DNA of 64,000 nucleotides from CALROG01 sp943369755 (GTDB taxonomy: Bacteria; Pseudomonadota; Gammaproteobacteria; Burkholderiales; Burkholderiaceae_C): assembly GCA_943369755.1 (NCBI GenBank), contig CALROG020000012.1, positions 41,540 to 105,539 on the forward strand, read 5' to 3'. Under the pieces are notes generated by a model that saw only the letters and a program-made list of their open reading frames with translations, was not told the origin of the DNA and made no database searches. This document shows, piece by piece, positions 17,047 through 25,994 of this stretch (its first letter is position 1; every line of letters starts with the position of its first letter). Made by a program: the position numbers and the translations under genes.

Positions 17047-17915
17047 TGCGGGGCCACTTTGTCTTGCGTTTTGGTGTCGAAGTCGCTGGCGTCGTGGCGC
17101 TCGCGTAGCTGGTTGGCTGGCTCCCCCTCTACCCGGTTGACCATGCGGCCGCGGCGCACGGCGGGGCGTTGCGCGATCTCGTCGGCCCAGCGCAGCACGT
17201 GGGTGTAGGTGTGCACCTGCAGGAACTCGCCGGATTCGTAGGCCTGGCCCTTGACCAGCCGGCCGTACCAGGGCCAGATGGCCATGTCGGCCACGGTGTA
17301 GTCGTCGCCCGCGATGTAACGGGTCTCGGCCAGGCGGCGGTCCAGCACGTCCATCTGGCGTTTGACTTCCATGGCGTAGCGGTCGATGGCGTACTGGATC
17401 TTCTCGGGCGCGTAGGCATAAAAGTGCCCGAAGCCGCCACCCAGGAACGGCGCGCTGCCCATTTGCCACATCAGCCAGCTCAGGGTTTCGGCGCGTGCCG
17501 CGCCGTGCGTGGGCAAAAAGGCGCCAAATTTCTCGGCCAGGTAGAGCAGGATGGCGCCGGACTCGAAGATGCGCACCGGTTGCGGCCCGCTGTGGTCCAC
17601 CATCACCGGGATCTTTGAGTTGGGGTTGGCCGCCACAAAGCCGCTGCCAAACTGCTCGCCCTCGTTGATGCGCACCAGCCAGGCGTCGTACTCGGCGCCG
17701 CTGTGGCCCAGGGCCAGCAGTTCTTCGAGCATCACCGTCACCTTGACGCCGTTGGGCGTGCCCAGTGAGTACAGCTGCAGCGGATGCTTGCCCACGGGCA
17801 ATGGCTTGTCGTGCGTGGCACCGGCCACCGGCCGGTTGATGTTGGCAAAGCGCCCGCCGCTGCTTTGTGGCGGCGTCCAGACTTTGGGCGGGGTGTATGG
17901 GGTGGGTTGGTTCAT
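17043..17915 (-). CDS. yghU: Glutathione-dependent disulfide-bond oxidoreductase (YghU/nu-class GST)
   Basis: A 290-residue protein very close to E. coli YghU from memory: GRFANINRPVAGATHDKPLP, VGKHPLQLYSLGTPNGVKV, NPNSKIPVMVDHSG and the tail REGRHDASDF-like RERHDASDFDTKTQDK. Family members bind two glutathiones and reduce disulfides such as 2-hydroxyethyl disulfide, with little classical transferase activity. It is the first gene of a two-GST operon and is divergent from a third GST-fold gene. Confidence 0.92.
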   Translation of the reverse strand: MNQPTPYTPPKVWTPPQSSGGRFANINRPVAGATHDKPLPVGKHPLQLYSLGTPNGVKVTVMLEELLALGHSGAEYDAWLVRINEGEQFGSGFVAANPNSKIPVMVDHSGPQPVRIFESGAILLYLAEKFGAFLPTHGAARAETLSWLMWQMGSAPFLGGGFGHFYAYAPEKIQYAIDRYAMEVKRQMDVLDRRLAETRYIAGDDYTVADMAIWPWYGRLVKGQAYESGEFLQVHTYTHVLRWADEIAQRPAVRRGRMVNRVEGEPANQLRERHDASDFDTKTQDKVAPQ

Positions 17916-17954
17916 GCGTAATATGGTGCCCGACTTTCAAACTTTGTGCCCACC

Positions 17955-18623
17955 ATGACCACTCCCACTCCTTTCGAGCTTTATGCCTTCTGGCGTTCGT
18001 CGGCCACTTTTCGGGTGCGCGTGGCACTCAACCTCAAGGGCCTGAGCGCGCAAGAACATCAGGTCAACCTGGAGGCGGGCGAACAGCGCAGCGCAGCGTT
18101 CTTGCAGTTGAGCCCGCTGGGCGGTACCCCGGCGCTGGTGGTGGCGGGGCAACCGCCCATCACGCAGTCGCTGGCCATTCTGGAGTTTCTGGACGAATAC
18201 CAGCCCCAGCCACCGCTGCTGCCGGGCGACCTGCATGGCCGCGCACGGGTGCGCTCGCTGGCCGGCATGCTGGTGGCCGACACCCACCCGCTGGTCACGC
18301 CGCGCGTGCGCAAGTACCTCACGGCCCAGGCCGGTTTTGACGACGCGCGCTGGCGGGCCTGGCAAATTCAGTGGTTCAGCACCGGCCTGGCCGCGCTGGA
18401 GCAACGCCTGGGCACTGAAAGCGCCACCGGCGTGTACTGCCATGGCGACGCAGTGAGCCTGGCCGACATTTGCCTGGCCAGCATCTATGCCGTGCTGCGG
18501 GTGTTCAGGATTGAGGTGCACAACCTGCCGACCATCGACCGCATCATGCAGGCCTGCGACGCCCATCCCGCCTTTCACAAGGCCAGCCCGTTGTTGCAGG
18601 TGGGGGCGCCGGCGGCGCTGTAA
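17955..18623 (+). CDS. maiA: Maleylacetoacetate isomerase (zeta-class GST)
   Basis: A 222-residue zeta-class GST starting MTTPTPFELYAFWRSSATFR. The active-site block SSATFRVRVALN corresponds to the family SSCSYRVR; SPLGGTPALVV and ITQSLAILEFLDE follow. The enzyme isomerises maleylacetoacetate to fumarylacetoacetate in tyrosine/homogentisate breakdown, or maleylpyruvate in gentisate breakdown. Neither partner hydrolase is adjacent. It overlaps the next gene's start by one base (TAATG). Confidence 0.82.
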   Translation: MTTPTPFELYAFWRSSATFRVRVALNLKGLSAQEHQVNLEAGEQRSAAFLQLSPLGGTPALVVAGQPPITQSLAILEFLDEYQPQPPLLPGDLHGRARVRSLAGMLVADTHPLVTPRVRKYLTAQAGFDDARWRAWQIQWFSTGLAALEQRLGTESATGVYCHGDAVSLADICLASIYAVLRVFRIEVHNLPTIDRIMQACDAHPAFHKASPLLQVGAPAAL

Positions 18624-19387
18624 TGACCTTCCCGCTGATCACCGAGCCATTTTTCTACGCCGTTGCCGTGCCGGCAGTTTTGCTGCTGGGCATCAGCAAA
18701 AGCGGCTTTGGCGCGGGCATGGGCGCGCTGGCGGTGCCCATGATGGCGCTGGCCGTGACGGTGCCGCAGGCGGCGGCCATTCTGATGCCGGTGCTGCTGG
18801 TGATGGACCTGTTGGGCATGGCGGCTTTTCGCAAAGAGCTGGACCGCAGCTTGCTGAAGTTTCTGGTTCCTTGTGCCTTGCTGGGCACGGTGGTGGGTAC
18901 GCTGCTGTTCAAATTGCTAGACGCCCAACTGGTGGCCGGGCTGGTGGGGGTGGTCACGCTGCTGTTCCTGGCGCAGCGCCTGCTGTTTCCGCCGCGCCCC
19001 GACCAGCCGCCCCCGCCGCGCTGGGCCGGTGCCATCCTGACCGTTATGGCTGGCTTCACCAGCTTCATTGCCCATGCCGGTGGCCCGCCGCTCAACGCCT
19101 ACCTGATCCCGCTCAAGCTCAAGCCGCTGGTGTTCACGGCCACCGTGGCGTTTCTGTTCTTTTTTGTGAACCTCAGCAAATGGCTTCCCTACGCCTGGCT
19201 GGGTCTGCTGGACCTGCGCAACATGGCCACATCGATTGTGCTGCTGCCCCTGGCACCGGTGGGGGTGTTTATTGGTGTGCGCATTGCGCGGCGCATCAAA
19301 CCGGTGCTGTTTTATCGCTTCATTTATGCCGGCATGTTCCTCACCGGCTGCAAACTGGTGTGGGACGGCTTCGCTCATTTGCTATAA
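18623..19387 (+). CDS. TauE/SafE-family sulfite/organosulfonate exporter
   Basis: A 254-residue membrane protein with about eight hydrophobic segments. The two conserved internal repeats show as ISKSGFGAGMGALAVPMMAL near residue 25 and MAGFTSFIAHAGGPPLNAYL near residue 140. The family exports sulfite, sulfonates or related anions. It begins at the maiA stop (TAATG). Its TAA stop lies in the first bases of a dispersed repeat. Confidence 0.85.
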   Translation: MTFPLITEPFFYAVAVPAVLLLGISKSGFGAGMGALAVPMMALAVTVPQAAAILMPVLLVMDLLGMAAFRKELDRSLLKFLVPCALLGTVVGTLLFKLLDAQLVAGLVGVVTLLFLAQRLLFPPRPDQPPPPRWAGAILTVMAGFTSFIAHAGGPPLNAYLIPLKLKPLVFTATVAFLFFFVNLSKWLPYAWLGLLDLRNMATSIVLLPLAPVGVFIGVRIARRIKPVLFYRFIYAGMFLTGCKLVWDGFAHLL

Positions 19388-19437
19388 ATTTTATAGTGGG
19401 TCGCGCAGCCTGTATGCGGGCTACAGCCGGTTTTTGC
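19381..19437 (+). repeat. 57-bp dispersed repeat, copy C
   Basis: GCTATAAATTTTATAGTGGG, then CGCGCAGCC, ATGCGGGCTACAGCC and GGTTTTTGC. It supplies the stop codon of the TauE-type gene and ends two bases before the stop of the convergent Kef gene. Confidence 0.88.
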
Positions 19438-19439
19438 CT

Positions 19440-21287
19440 TTAATGACCGTCCCAGCCGGGGGGCCGGGCCTGGCCTTTGGCGTTGCGTGCGTCCCGCTCA
19501 GCCCGCTCTTTGGCCATTTGCTGCTCCAGCTGCTGGCGGCCTTGTTTGGCCACGGCGATCAGCTTGGCGCGGTCTTTGTGGTGCACATACATCTGTTCAA
19601 ACAAGTCGATGTTGTGCTGCCTGAAGCGCATGGCGTGCTGGCGCGCCTCGTGCGGGGTGTGGCCCAGCAGCTCCAGCACGGTGCGCGCGCTGCGCAGGCT
19701 GGACTCAAACAGTTCGCGCTCTACATGCATCACGCCACGGTCGCGCAGCGCGTTCCAGTGGGTTACGTCGCGCGCCCGCGCCACCAGCTGCAGGTCGGGA
19801 AAGTGAGCCTGCACGATGTCCACAATCTCCAGCGACTGCTCCATGCTGTCTACCGCCACCACCAGCAGTTTTGCCTGCGCCGCGCCGGCGGTGCGCAGCA
19901 GGTCCAGCCGGGTGGCGTCGCCATAGAACACATGAAAACCAAAGGTACGCGCGGCCTCGACCATCTCGGCGTCGTGGTCCAGCACCGTGGCGGGCAGCCC
20001 CTGGGCCGACAGCATGCGCCCGACGATCTGCCCATATCGGCCAAAGCCGGCAATGATGATGGGCGCGCTTTGCGGTTCCGAAATTTCGTCCATCGGCGTG
20101 GCGTTGCTTTTGGCAAAGCGCGGCAGCAGCAACTTGTCTACCAGCACCAGCAACAGCGGGCTGAGCAGCATCGAGATGGCCACCGCGCCGATCAGCAGCG
20201 ACGCGGTTTCGGCCGGGAACACCCGGGCCCCGGCGGCGGCCTGGAACACCACAAACGCAAATTCCCCGCCCTGGGCCAGCAGCAGGGTGAACACCGGGCG
20301 CTCCTGAAACGGCAGGCCCATCAGGCGCGCCACGGCGTAAATCACCAGCGCCTTGATGGCCAGAAAACCCAGTACCACGGCGGCCATCAGCCCGGGCGAC
20401 TTGAGCAGCACGCCGAAGTCAATGCTCATGCCCACGGCAATGAAAAACAGCCCCAGCAGCAGGCCCTTGAACGGTTCGATGTCGGTTTCCAGCTCGCGCC
20501 GGTATTCGCTCTCAGCCAGCAGCACGCCGGCCAGAAAGGCCCCCAGTGCCATTGACAAACCCACCAGTTGCATCAGCGCCGCAATGGCCACCACCAGCAG
20601 CAGCGACGCGGCGGTAAAAATCTCGGGGGTGTTGCTCTTGGCGATCCAGCGCAGGGCCGGGCGCAGCAGCAGCCGCCCGCCCAGCACAATGCCTGCGATC
20701 ACCGCGACGATCTTCACCGCTTCGAGCCAGCGGCCACCGCCCTCGGCGGCTTCGCCCGCGCCGGCCGCCAGGCCCAGCAACGGCAGCAGTGCCAGGATGG
20801 GAATGGCCGCCACATCCTGGAACAGCAGAATCGAGAACCCGGCCTGCCCGCTGGAGGTGGGCAACAGGTTGCGTTCGCCCATGACCTGCAGCGCAATGGC
20901 GGTGGACGACAGCGCCAGGCCTAGCGCGGCCACCAGGCTGATCTTCCAGGGCACGCCGGCAACCCAGGCGGCGGCGAACAGCAAGGCGGTGCAGCCCAGC
21001 ACCTGGGCGCTGCCCCAGCCAAAAATTGGCCGACGCAGGTTCCACAGGCGTTTGGGTTCAAGCTCCAGCCCCACCAGAAACAGCATCAGCACCACGCCAA
21101 ATTCGGCAAAGTGCAAGATGTCCTGGACGTTGCTTACCAGACCCAGGCCCCAGGGGCCGATGGCAATGCCAGCAGCCAGGTAACCAATGATGGAGCCCAG
21201 GCCCAGGGCTTTGGACAGCGGCACCGCGAACACCGCGGCACCCAGGTAAATCAGGCTGCTGGTCAGCCAGGCGGGTGCGTGTTCCAC
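19440..21287 (-). CDS. CPA2 monovalent cation:proton antiporter, KefB/KefC type
   Basis: A 615-residue protein: about twelve transmembrane helices (residues 1-385) of the CPA2 exchanger, then a RCK/TrkA-N Rossmann domain with IIAGFGRYGQIVGRML followed by GDATRLDLLRTAGA. The charged tail ends KGQARPPGWDGH. Kef systems release K+ when glutathione adducts of electrophiles bind the RCK domain, acidifying and protecting the cell. The next gene upstream is a KefF/KefG-like quinone reductase three bases away, matching the two-part system. Confidence 0.87.
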   Translation of the reverse strand: MEHAPAWLTSSLIYLGAAVFAVPLSKALGLGSIIGYLAAGIAIGPWGLGLVSNVQDILHFAEFGVVLMLFLVGLELEPKRLWNLRRPIFGWGSAQVLGCTALLFAAAWVAGVPWKISLVAALGLALSSTAIALQVMGERNLLPTSSGQAGFSILLFQDVAAIPILALLPLLGLAAGAGEAAEGGGRWLEAVKIVAVIAGIVLGGRLLLRPALRWIAKSNTPEIFTAASLLLVVAIAALMQLVGLSMALGAFLAGVLLAESEYRRELETDIEPFKGLLLGLFFIAVGMSIDFGVLLKSPGLMAAVVLGFLAIKALVIYAVARLMGLPFQERPVFTLLLAQGGEFAFVVFQAAAGARVFPAETASLLIGAVAISMLLSPLLLVLVDKLLLPRFAKSNATPMDEISEPQSAPIIIAGFGRYGQIVGRMLSAQGLPATVLDHDAEMVEAARTFGFHVFYGDATRLDLLRTAGAAQAKLLVVAVDSMEQSLEIVDIVQAHFPDLQLVARARDVTHWNALRDRGVMHVERELFESSLRSARTVLELLGHTPHEARQHAMRFRQHNIDLFEQMYVHHKDRAKLIAVAKQGRQQLEQQMAKERAERDARNAKGQARPPGWDGH

Positions 21288-21290
21288 GGT

Positions 21291-21956
21291 TCAGTTCTCC
21301 TCTGGCGGGCGGTCGGTTTCAGGCACTTCGCAGGCCACGCAGTCTTCGGCGTCGGTCAGCTCGGGCCAGTCGGGCCAGGTTCGCAGCCGGTTGCCAAACA
21401 CGGCCGCATGTTCGGCCACCGCCTCGTCACTGACGCGGTGGGCTCCATGCAGCAGCAGCGGCGGCAAAAAGCGCATGCCGCACAGCGCCGCCGTCTGTTC
21501 GTAGGGCGGCAGGAAGGCGTCGAAAAAGTAGCGGTTGTAGCCCTGCGGGTGGTACGAGTCTTCGGGCCCGCCGGTGGTGGCCACCAGCCACAGGCTTTTG
21601 CCGCGCAGGGCGGTGCCGCCAGTGCCGTAGGCCCAGCCCCAGGTCAGCACTTCGTCAAGCCACAGCTTGAGCAGCGCGGGCATTGAATACCACTGCACCG
21701 GGTGCAGCAGCACGACCAGTTGGGCTTTGGCCAGGCGAGCCTGCTCGGCAGGCACGTTGATGCTGTAGTCGGGGTAGCTGGCGTACAGGTCTTGCACCTG
21801 CACGCCCGCCAGGCGCTGCGCGGCCTGGAAAAGCTGCAGGTTGACGCGCGACTCGCGCCAGTTGGGGTGCGCTGCCAGCAAGTAAACAGCGGGAGAAGGC
21901 GGTTGCACAGAATCTGCGGCAGCCTCGGGGGCGGAGGGGGTGACGGGCGCTTGCAT
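21291..21956 (-). CDS. NAD(P)H-dependent quinone reductase, Kef ancillary (KefF/KefG type)
   Basis: A flavodoxin-fold protein of about 221 residues: LLAAHPNWRESRVNLQLFQA, LVVLLHPVQWYSMPALLKLW and GGTALRGKSLWLVATTGG. These are features of the KefF/KefG/MdaB family, which stimulate the Kef channel and reduce quinones. ATG 21956 is preferred over a TTG 18 bases upstream. The C-terminus carries an acidic Cys-containing tail (DAEDCVACEVPETD). It stands three bases before the Kef gene, so the two are coupled. Confidence 0.83.
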   Translation of the reverse strand: MQAPVTPSAPEAAADSVQPPSPAVYLLAAHPNWRESRVNLQLFQAAQRLAGVQVQDLYASYPDYSINVPAEQARLAKAQLVVLLHPVQWYSMPALLKLWLDEVLTWGWAYGTGGTALRGKSLWLVATTGGPEDSYHPQGYNRYFFDAFLPPYEQTAALCGMRFLPPLLLHGAHRVSDEAVAEHAAVFGNRLRTWPDWPELTDAEDCVACEVPETDRPPEEN

Positions 21957-22020
21957 ACCGCTAACATAGCGCAACTTCGGAACGTCGTTCTACCTTGGTT
22001 CCGTTTTCAAGGAGCTTGCC

Positions 22021-22638
22021 ATGCCAGTTGTGGTTGTTGCCAATCCCAAGGGGGGCGTCGGAAAGTCCACGCTGTCGACCAACATTGCCGGCTACTTTGC
22101 CAGCCAGGGCCATTCGGTGATGCTGGGCGACGCCGACCGCCAGCAGTCGTCGCAGTTGTGGCTGGGCTTGCGCCCGCCCGAGGCGCGGCGTATCCAGAGC
22201 TGGGAACTCACCGCCGACAACATGGGCAAGCCGCCCAAGGGCACTACCCATGTGGTGCTGGACACCCCGGCGGGCCTGCACGGCAAGTTGTTCAAAGAGG
22301 CCCTGAAACTGGCCGACAAGGTGCTGGTGCCGTTGCAGCCCAGTGTGTTTGATATTTTTGCCACACGCGCCTTTCTGGACGCACTGGCCGAGCACCGCAA
22401 GGCCTCGCAAATGCAGGTGGGCATTGTCGGCATGCGGGTTGATTCGCGCACCATTGCCACCGACAAGCTGCATGAGTTTGTAGACAGCCTGGGCCTGCCG
22501 GTGCTGGGCTATTTGCGCAATACCCAGAATTACATTCACCTGGCTGCCCGCGGCCTGACGCTGTTTGACGTCGCGCCGGGCCGGGTTGAGCGGGACCTGG
22601 CGCAGTGGGACGGCATCTGTCGCTGGCTCGACACATAG
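22021..22638 (+). CDS. ParA/MinD-family ATPase (orphan)
   Basis: A 205-residue ATPase with the deviant Walker A box KGGVGKST at residues 10-17 and GDADRQQSSQLWLG as the Walker A' region; DTPAGLHGKL is Walker B. A good AAGGAG site precedes ATG 22021. There is no parB next to it, so it is probably an orphan ParA that positions a protein or organelle rather than a plasmid. The cargo is unknown. Confidence 0.85.
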   Translation: MPVVVVANPKGGVGKSTLSTNIAGYFASQGHSVMLGDADRQQSSQLWLGLRPPEARRIQSWELTADNMGKPPKGTTHVVLDTPAGLHGKLFKEALKLADKVLVPLQPSVFDIFATRAFLDALAEHRKASQMQVGIVGMRVDSRTIATDKLHEFVDSLGLPVLGYLRNTQNYIHLAARGLTLFDVAPGRVERDLAQWDGICRWLDT

Positions 22639-22666
22639 GGCGCTGCGCTGCCGCTACATTGGCAGC

Positions 22667-23122
22667 ATGAAAACCTTCCAGAATCTTTCCGATCTGGCCG
22701 CCTTGGTGGGCCAGGACGTGGCCACCAGCGACTGGCTCAGCATCACCCAGGAGCAGGTCAACCAGTTCGCCCAGGCGACGGGCGACCACCAGTGGATTCA
22801 TGTCGATGTGGCGCGGGCCAGCGCCGGGCCATTTGGCGCACCCATTGCGCATGGCTTTCTTACGCTGTCGTTGATCCCGAAGTTCTTTGAAACCTCGATC
22901 GAGATCGTCAACTCGCGCATGGGTGTGAACTACGGCCTGAACAAGGTGCGGTTTACCGCGCCGGTGCCGGTGGGCAGCCGCCTGCGCGCCCACATGAAGC
23001 TGCTGGCCTGCGAGCCGATCGACAACGAGGGGCTGCAAATGACCTGGGGCGTCAAGGTCGAGCGCGAAGGGGTTGAAAAACCGGTTTGCGTGGCCGAGTC
23101 TTTGGCGCGGCGCTACCCGTAG
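22667..23122 (+). CDS. MaoC-family hydratase (R-specific enoyl-CoA hydratase-like)
   Basis: A 151-residue hot-dog-fold protein starting MKTFQNLSDLAALVGQDVA. The catalytic hydratase-2 motif is ATGDHQWIHVD (Asp and His) with PFGAPIAHGFLTLSLIP after it; GVNYGLNKVRFTAPVPVGSR is the substrate-side block. Close relatives are NodN/PhaJ-like proteins acting on enoyl-CoA. The start is set by homology and the 28-base gap from parA. Confidence 0.85.
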   Translation: MKTFQNLSDLAALVGQDVATSDWLSITQEQVNQFAQATGDHQWIHVDVARASAGPFGAPIAHGFLTLSLIPKFFETSIEIVNSRMGVNYGLNKVRFTAPVPVGSRLRAHMKLLACEPIDNEGLQMTWGVKVEREGVEKPVCVAESLARRYP

Positions 23123-23163
23123 CCAGACACGCGCCAGTTGGCGCTGCGGCCGATTGGCCGGGC

Positions 23164-23649
23164 TTATGAATTTGCTGGCGCTGGCGCTTGCGCAAAACCG
23201 GTTTGGCGCCAGGCTTCAAAAACAGTGACCGCCACGGCGTTGGACAAGTTCAGGCTGCGCTGGCCCGCGCGCATCGGCAGGCGTAGTTGCTGCGCCGGGG
23301 CCAGACTGTCGCGCAGCGCTGGCGCCAGGCCCCGGGTTTCGGCACCGAACACCAGCCAGTCGCCAGGCGCAAAGGCCACCTCGTGCACAAGCCGGGTGCC
23401 GCGGGTGGTCATGGCGAACAGGCGCTGCGGGTCGGGTGCCATGGCTTGCAAAAAGACCGCCCAGTTGGCATGGCGGCGCAGTTCGGCGTACTCGTGGTAG
23501 TCCAGCCCGGCGCGGCGCATGTGCTTGTCGTCCATTGAAAAACCCAGCGGCTCGATCAGGTGCAGCGCGCAACCGGTGTTGGCCGCCAGCCGGATCACGT
23601 TGCCGGTGTTGGGCGGGATTTCAGGTTCGACCAGAACAATGTTGAACAT
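23164..23649 (-). CDS. trmL: tRNA (cytidine(34)-2'-O)-methyltransferase
   Basis: A 161-residue SPOUT methyltransferase: MFNIVLVEPEIPPNTGNVIR is the family N-terminus, and LVFGAETRGLAPALRDSL and LRMPMRAGQRSLNLSNAVAV-like residues form the trefoil-knot SAM site. It methylates the wobble ribose of certain leucine tRNAs. It lies six bases downstream of comF on the minus strand. Confidence 0.92.
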   Translation of the reverse strand: MFNIVLVEPEIPPNTGNVIRLAANTGCALHLIEPLGFSMDDKHMRRAGLDYHEYAELRRHANWAVFLQAMAPDPQRLFAMTTRGTRLVHEVAFAPGDWLVFGAETRGLAPALRDSLAPAQQLRLPMRAGQRSLNLSNAVAVTVFEAWRQTGFAQAPAPANS

Positions 23650-23655
23650 GGCGCG

Positions 23656-24369
23656 TTATTGTGCTGCGCCCGGTTCGTCGGTGCGCGCCAATACCAGCGC
23701 TGTGATGTGGCTGGCACCGGCTTCGCGCAAGGCCAGCGCGGCTGAAAACAGCGAGGCTCCGCTGGTCATGACGTCGTCTACCAGCACCACGCGTTGGCCG
23801 CGTAGCGCGGCACCGCACAGCGGGTCGACTACAAAAGCGCCCTGAACATTGCGCAGCCGCTCGCCAAGGGGCAGTGTGTGCTGGGCCGATGTGTCGCGCA
23901 AGCGCAGCAGCAGCGTGGCGTCGGCTTTGTCGGGGGCCAGCCGGCGCGCCAGTTGCAGGGCCTGGTTGAAACCACGTTCGCGCAAGCGGCGTTCTGACAG
24001 TGGCATCGGCAGCACCCGCTGGCAAGCCTCCAGCGCGGGCTCTACCCACGGTGTGCTGCGCATCAGCGTGGCGAAGGCGCGGGCCCAGCCTGGCTGGCCG
24101 TTGAACTTGAAGCGGGCAATGCAGCCGGACCACGGATAGGCATAGGGCAAGGCGGCCAGGCAGGCGTCCAGCGGCGGGGCGTGTCGCTGGCAGACGCCGC
24201 ATTTGCTAACGCCTGGCACTACTGGCAGGGCGCAGGTGGTGCAGCGTGCCTGGGGTTGCGCAAAACGCGCAACGCAGGCTTCGCACAGCGGTTGCGTGGG
24301 CCAGGCGTGACAGATTTCGCAGCGCGCGGGTAACGCCAGCGAAGTCCTTGCAAGCAGCTCACGGAACAT
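23656..24369 (-). CDS. ComF-family protein (amidophosphoribosyltransferase-like)
   Basis: A 237-residue protein with an N-terminal zinc-ribbon of four Cys pairs (CEICHAW, CEACVARF, CTTCALP, CGVCQ) and a PRTase-like domain whose PRPP loop is VVLVDDVMTSGAS. ComF proteins support DNA uptake. ATG 24369 is used; an in-frame ATG at 24393 is possible. It is divergent from the BioC-like gene. Confidence 0.87.
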   Translation of the reverse strand: MFRELLARTSLALPARCEICHAWPTQPLCEACVARFAQPQARCTTCALPVVPGVSKCGVCQRHAPPLDACLAALPYAYPWSGCIARFKFNGQPGWARAFATLMRSTPWVEPALEACQRVLPMPLSERRLRERGFNQALQLARRLAPDKADATLLLRLRDTSAQHTLPLGERLRNVQGAFVVDPLCGAALRGQRVVLVDDVMTSGASLFSAALALREAGASHITALVLARTDEPGAAQ

Positions 24370-24427
24370 CGGCTCAATATACTCGGCGCTCATTCGGTGC
24401 CGATTCGGCGCTGGTGCGCGTAAATTC

Positions 24428-25333
24428 ATGGCCGACGACCGTCCCCCCACCATCGACCCCCCGGCCGCAGCGCGCTGGCTGGGCGGCGCACCTGCGCGCT
24501 CGCCCTGGCTGCACGAGGAAGTGGCGCGCCGCATGGAAGACCGGCTGCAGTGGATCAAGCTCACGCCGACGGCCTGGGCCCATTGGGCGGCAGTGCGGGG
24601 CGGGCTGCAGGCCCATGGTTTGGTGGCGCGGCGCTACCCCGATGCCGCGTGTTTTGTGGTCGAACCCAGTGATGCCGTGGCACAAATCGCCCGGCAAGCC
24701 TTGGCAAAGCCGCTTTGGAGCCCGGCCCGCTGGCTGGGTGGCAAAACCCATTTTGCGGCTCCGCCAGATGGTGCGGTCCAGATGCTCTGGGCCAATATGG
24801 CGCTGCACATGGCACCCCACCCCCAGGCGCTGATGGCGCAGTGGTACCGGGCGCTGTCCATTGACGGCTTTTTGATGTTTTCGGCGCTGGGGCCAGACAC
24901 GCTGTGCGAGCTGCGCGCGCTTTACCAGGCGCTGGGCTGGCCGCCACCGGCCCACGAATTCACCGACATGCATGACTGGGGCGACATGCTGGTGCAGGCA
25001 GGCTTTGCCGAACCGGTCATGGACATGGAGCGCATTACCCTGACCTGGGAGACCCCGGCGCGGCTGCTGGAGGAATTGAGCGAGCTGGGTGCCAACCTGC
25101 ACCCGCTGCGGTTTGCGGCGCTGCGCGGGCGTGGCTGGCGGGCCGCGCTGGAGCGGGCGCTCGCTGACTCGCTGGCCAGCCCGGCCAATGACGGGCGGCT
25201 GGCCTTGAGCTTTGAAATCATCTATGGCCATGCGCTGCGTCCGGCACCGCGGGTGCGGGTCAGCAGCGAAAGCGCGGTTTCGCTGCGCGACATGCGCGCG
25301 CTGCTGCAAGGCGGCGGCAGGGCGCGACAATAG
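24428..25333 (+). CDS. BioC-like methyltransferase-fold protein without a clear SAM glycine motif
   Basis: A 301-residue protein. The segment LWANMALHMAPHPQALMAQW, then YRALSIDGFLMFSALGPDTL and HEFTDMHDWGDMLVQAGFAEP match the second half of BioC (malonyl-ACP O-methyltransferase of biotin synthesis). Where BioC has a glycine-rich SAM loop, this protein reads VRGGLQAHGLVARRYPDAAC, with no GxGxG. It may be a divergent or non-catalytic relative. No bio genes are adjacent. Confidence 0.7.
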   Translation: MADDRPPTIDPPAAARWLGGAPARSPWLHEEVARRMEDRLQWIKLTPTAWAHWAAVRGGLQAHGLVARRYPDAACFVVEPSDAVAQIARQALAKPLWSPARWLGGKTHFAAPPDGAVQMLWANMALHMAPHPQALMAQWYRALSIDGFLMFSALGPDTLCELRALYQALGWPPPAHEFTDMHDWGDMLVQAGFAEPVMDMERITLTWETPARLLEELSELGANLHPLRFAALRGRGWRAALERALADSLASPANDGRLALSFEIIYGHALRPAPRVRVSSESAVSLRDMRALLQGGGRARQ

Positions 25334-25474
25334 CCGGCGCAATGCGCGCCGTGGCCGCGCGGAAGGCCGGTGAAGCCGCGCTACAATTACAGACTGTATG
25401 AGTTTGGGCATCCTCCCGCGTGAGGCAGTGCTTTCGGCCTGGGGCCGGGTCGCTGCCAGATGTGAGTTTCTCCC

Positions 25475-25951
25475 GTGTCGAATCTTGTTTATCGCTTCGC
25501 CACTGTCTCAGGCCGGAACATCCACTGGTTCTTGAAACGCAATTGCTCGGTCACACCAGTCCAGCTGGTCTGGTTGTATGCCTCGCTGTGTGTGGTGTCG
25601 CTCGGAATCGGAACGTTTTTCTGGTTTCAGGGTGCCACACTGATCCTGCCATTCGCGTGGCTTGAGCTGGCGGCGGTAGGAGCGGCGTTCCTGGTGTATG
25701 CGCGGCATGCGACCGACGGCGAGAAGATCTCGCTGCAGGGGCACCAGCTGGTGGTGGAGCTTGAAACTGCCGGGAAGCTGGAGCGCGCCGAGTTTGACCG
25801 TGAGTGGGTCCGCGTGGAGCCCAGCGCGGGCGACCGGTCCCTGATCGAGTTGTCGGCCCGGGGCCGCTCGGTGAATGTGGGGCGCTATGTGCGCCCCGAA
25901 TTGCGCCCGGCGCTGGCGCGCGAGATACGGATGGCCTTGCGTAGCGCGTGA
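25475..25951 (+). CDS. DUF2244 membrane protein, first gene of the cytochrome oxidase region
   Basis: A 158-residue protein with GTG start 25475. RNIHWFLKRNCSVTPVQLVW is the DUF2244 opening, followed by two transmembrane helices (about residues 30-50 and 55-75) and a soluble beta-rich C-terminus (RGRSVNVGRYVRPELRPALA). DUF2244 genes habitually stand just before coxB in Burkholderiales and alphaproteobacteria; a role in oxidase assembly is suspected only from that context. Confidence 0.83.
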   Translation: MSNLVYRFATVSGRNIHWFLKRNCSVTPVQLVWLYASLCVVSLGIGTFFWFQGATLILPFAWLELAAVGAAFLVYARHATDGEKISLQGHQLVVELETAGKLERAEFDREWVRVEPSAGDRSLIELSARGRSVNVGRYVRPELRPALAREIRMALRSA

Positions 25952-25994
25952 GGCTCGACGGTTAGTTATTTTGAGCAATGAAGAAGTGAACACG

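Noticed and set aside
19236..20555. Long plus-strand open frame opposite the Kef antiporter
   Set aside because: Antisense shadow produced by GC-rich codon bias; the minus-strand frame has clear domains.
22021..22638. Plasmid or chromosome partition locus
   Set aside because: There is no parB or parS-like repeat next to this ParA, so it is treated as an orphan.
23131..23160. Terminator after the MaoC gene
   Set aside because: GCGCCA-GT-TGGCGC is a perfect hairpin between convergent genes but no T-run follows on either strand; too weak to list as a terminator.
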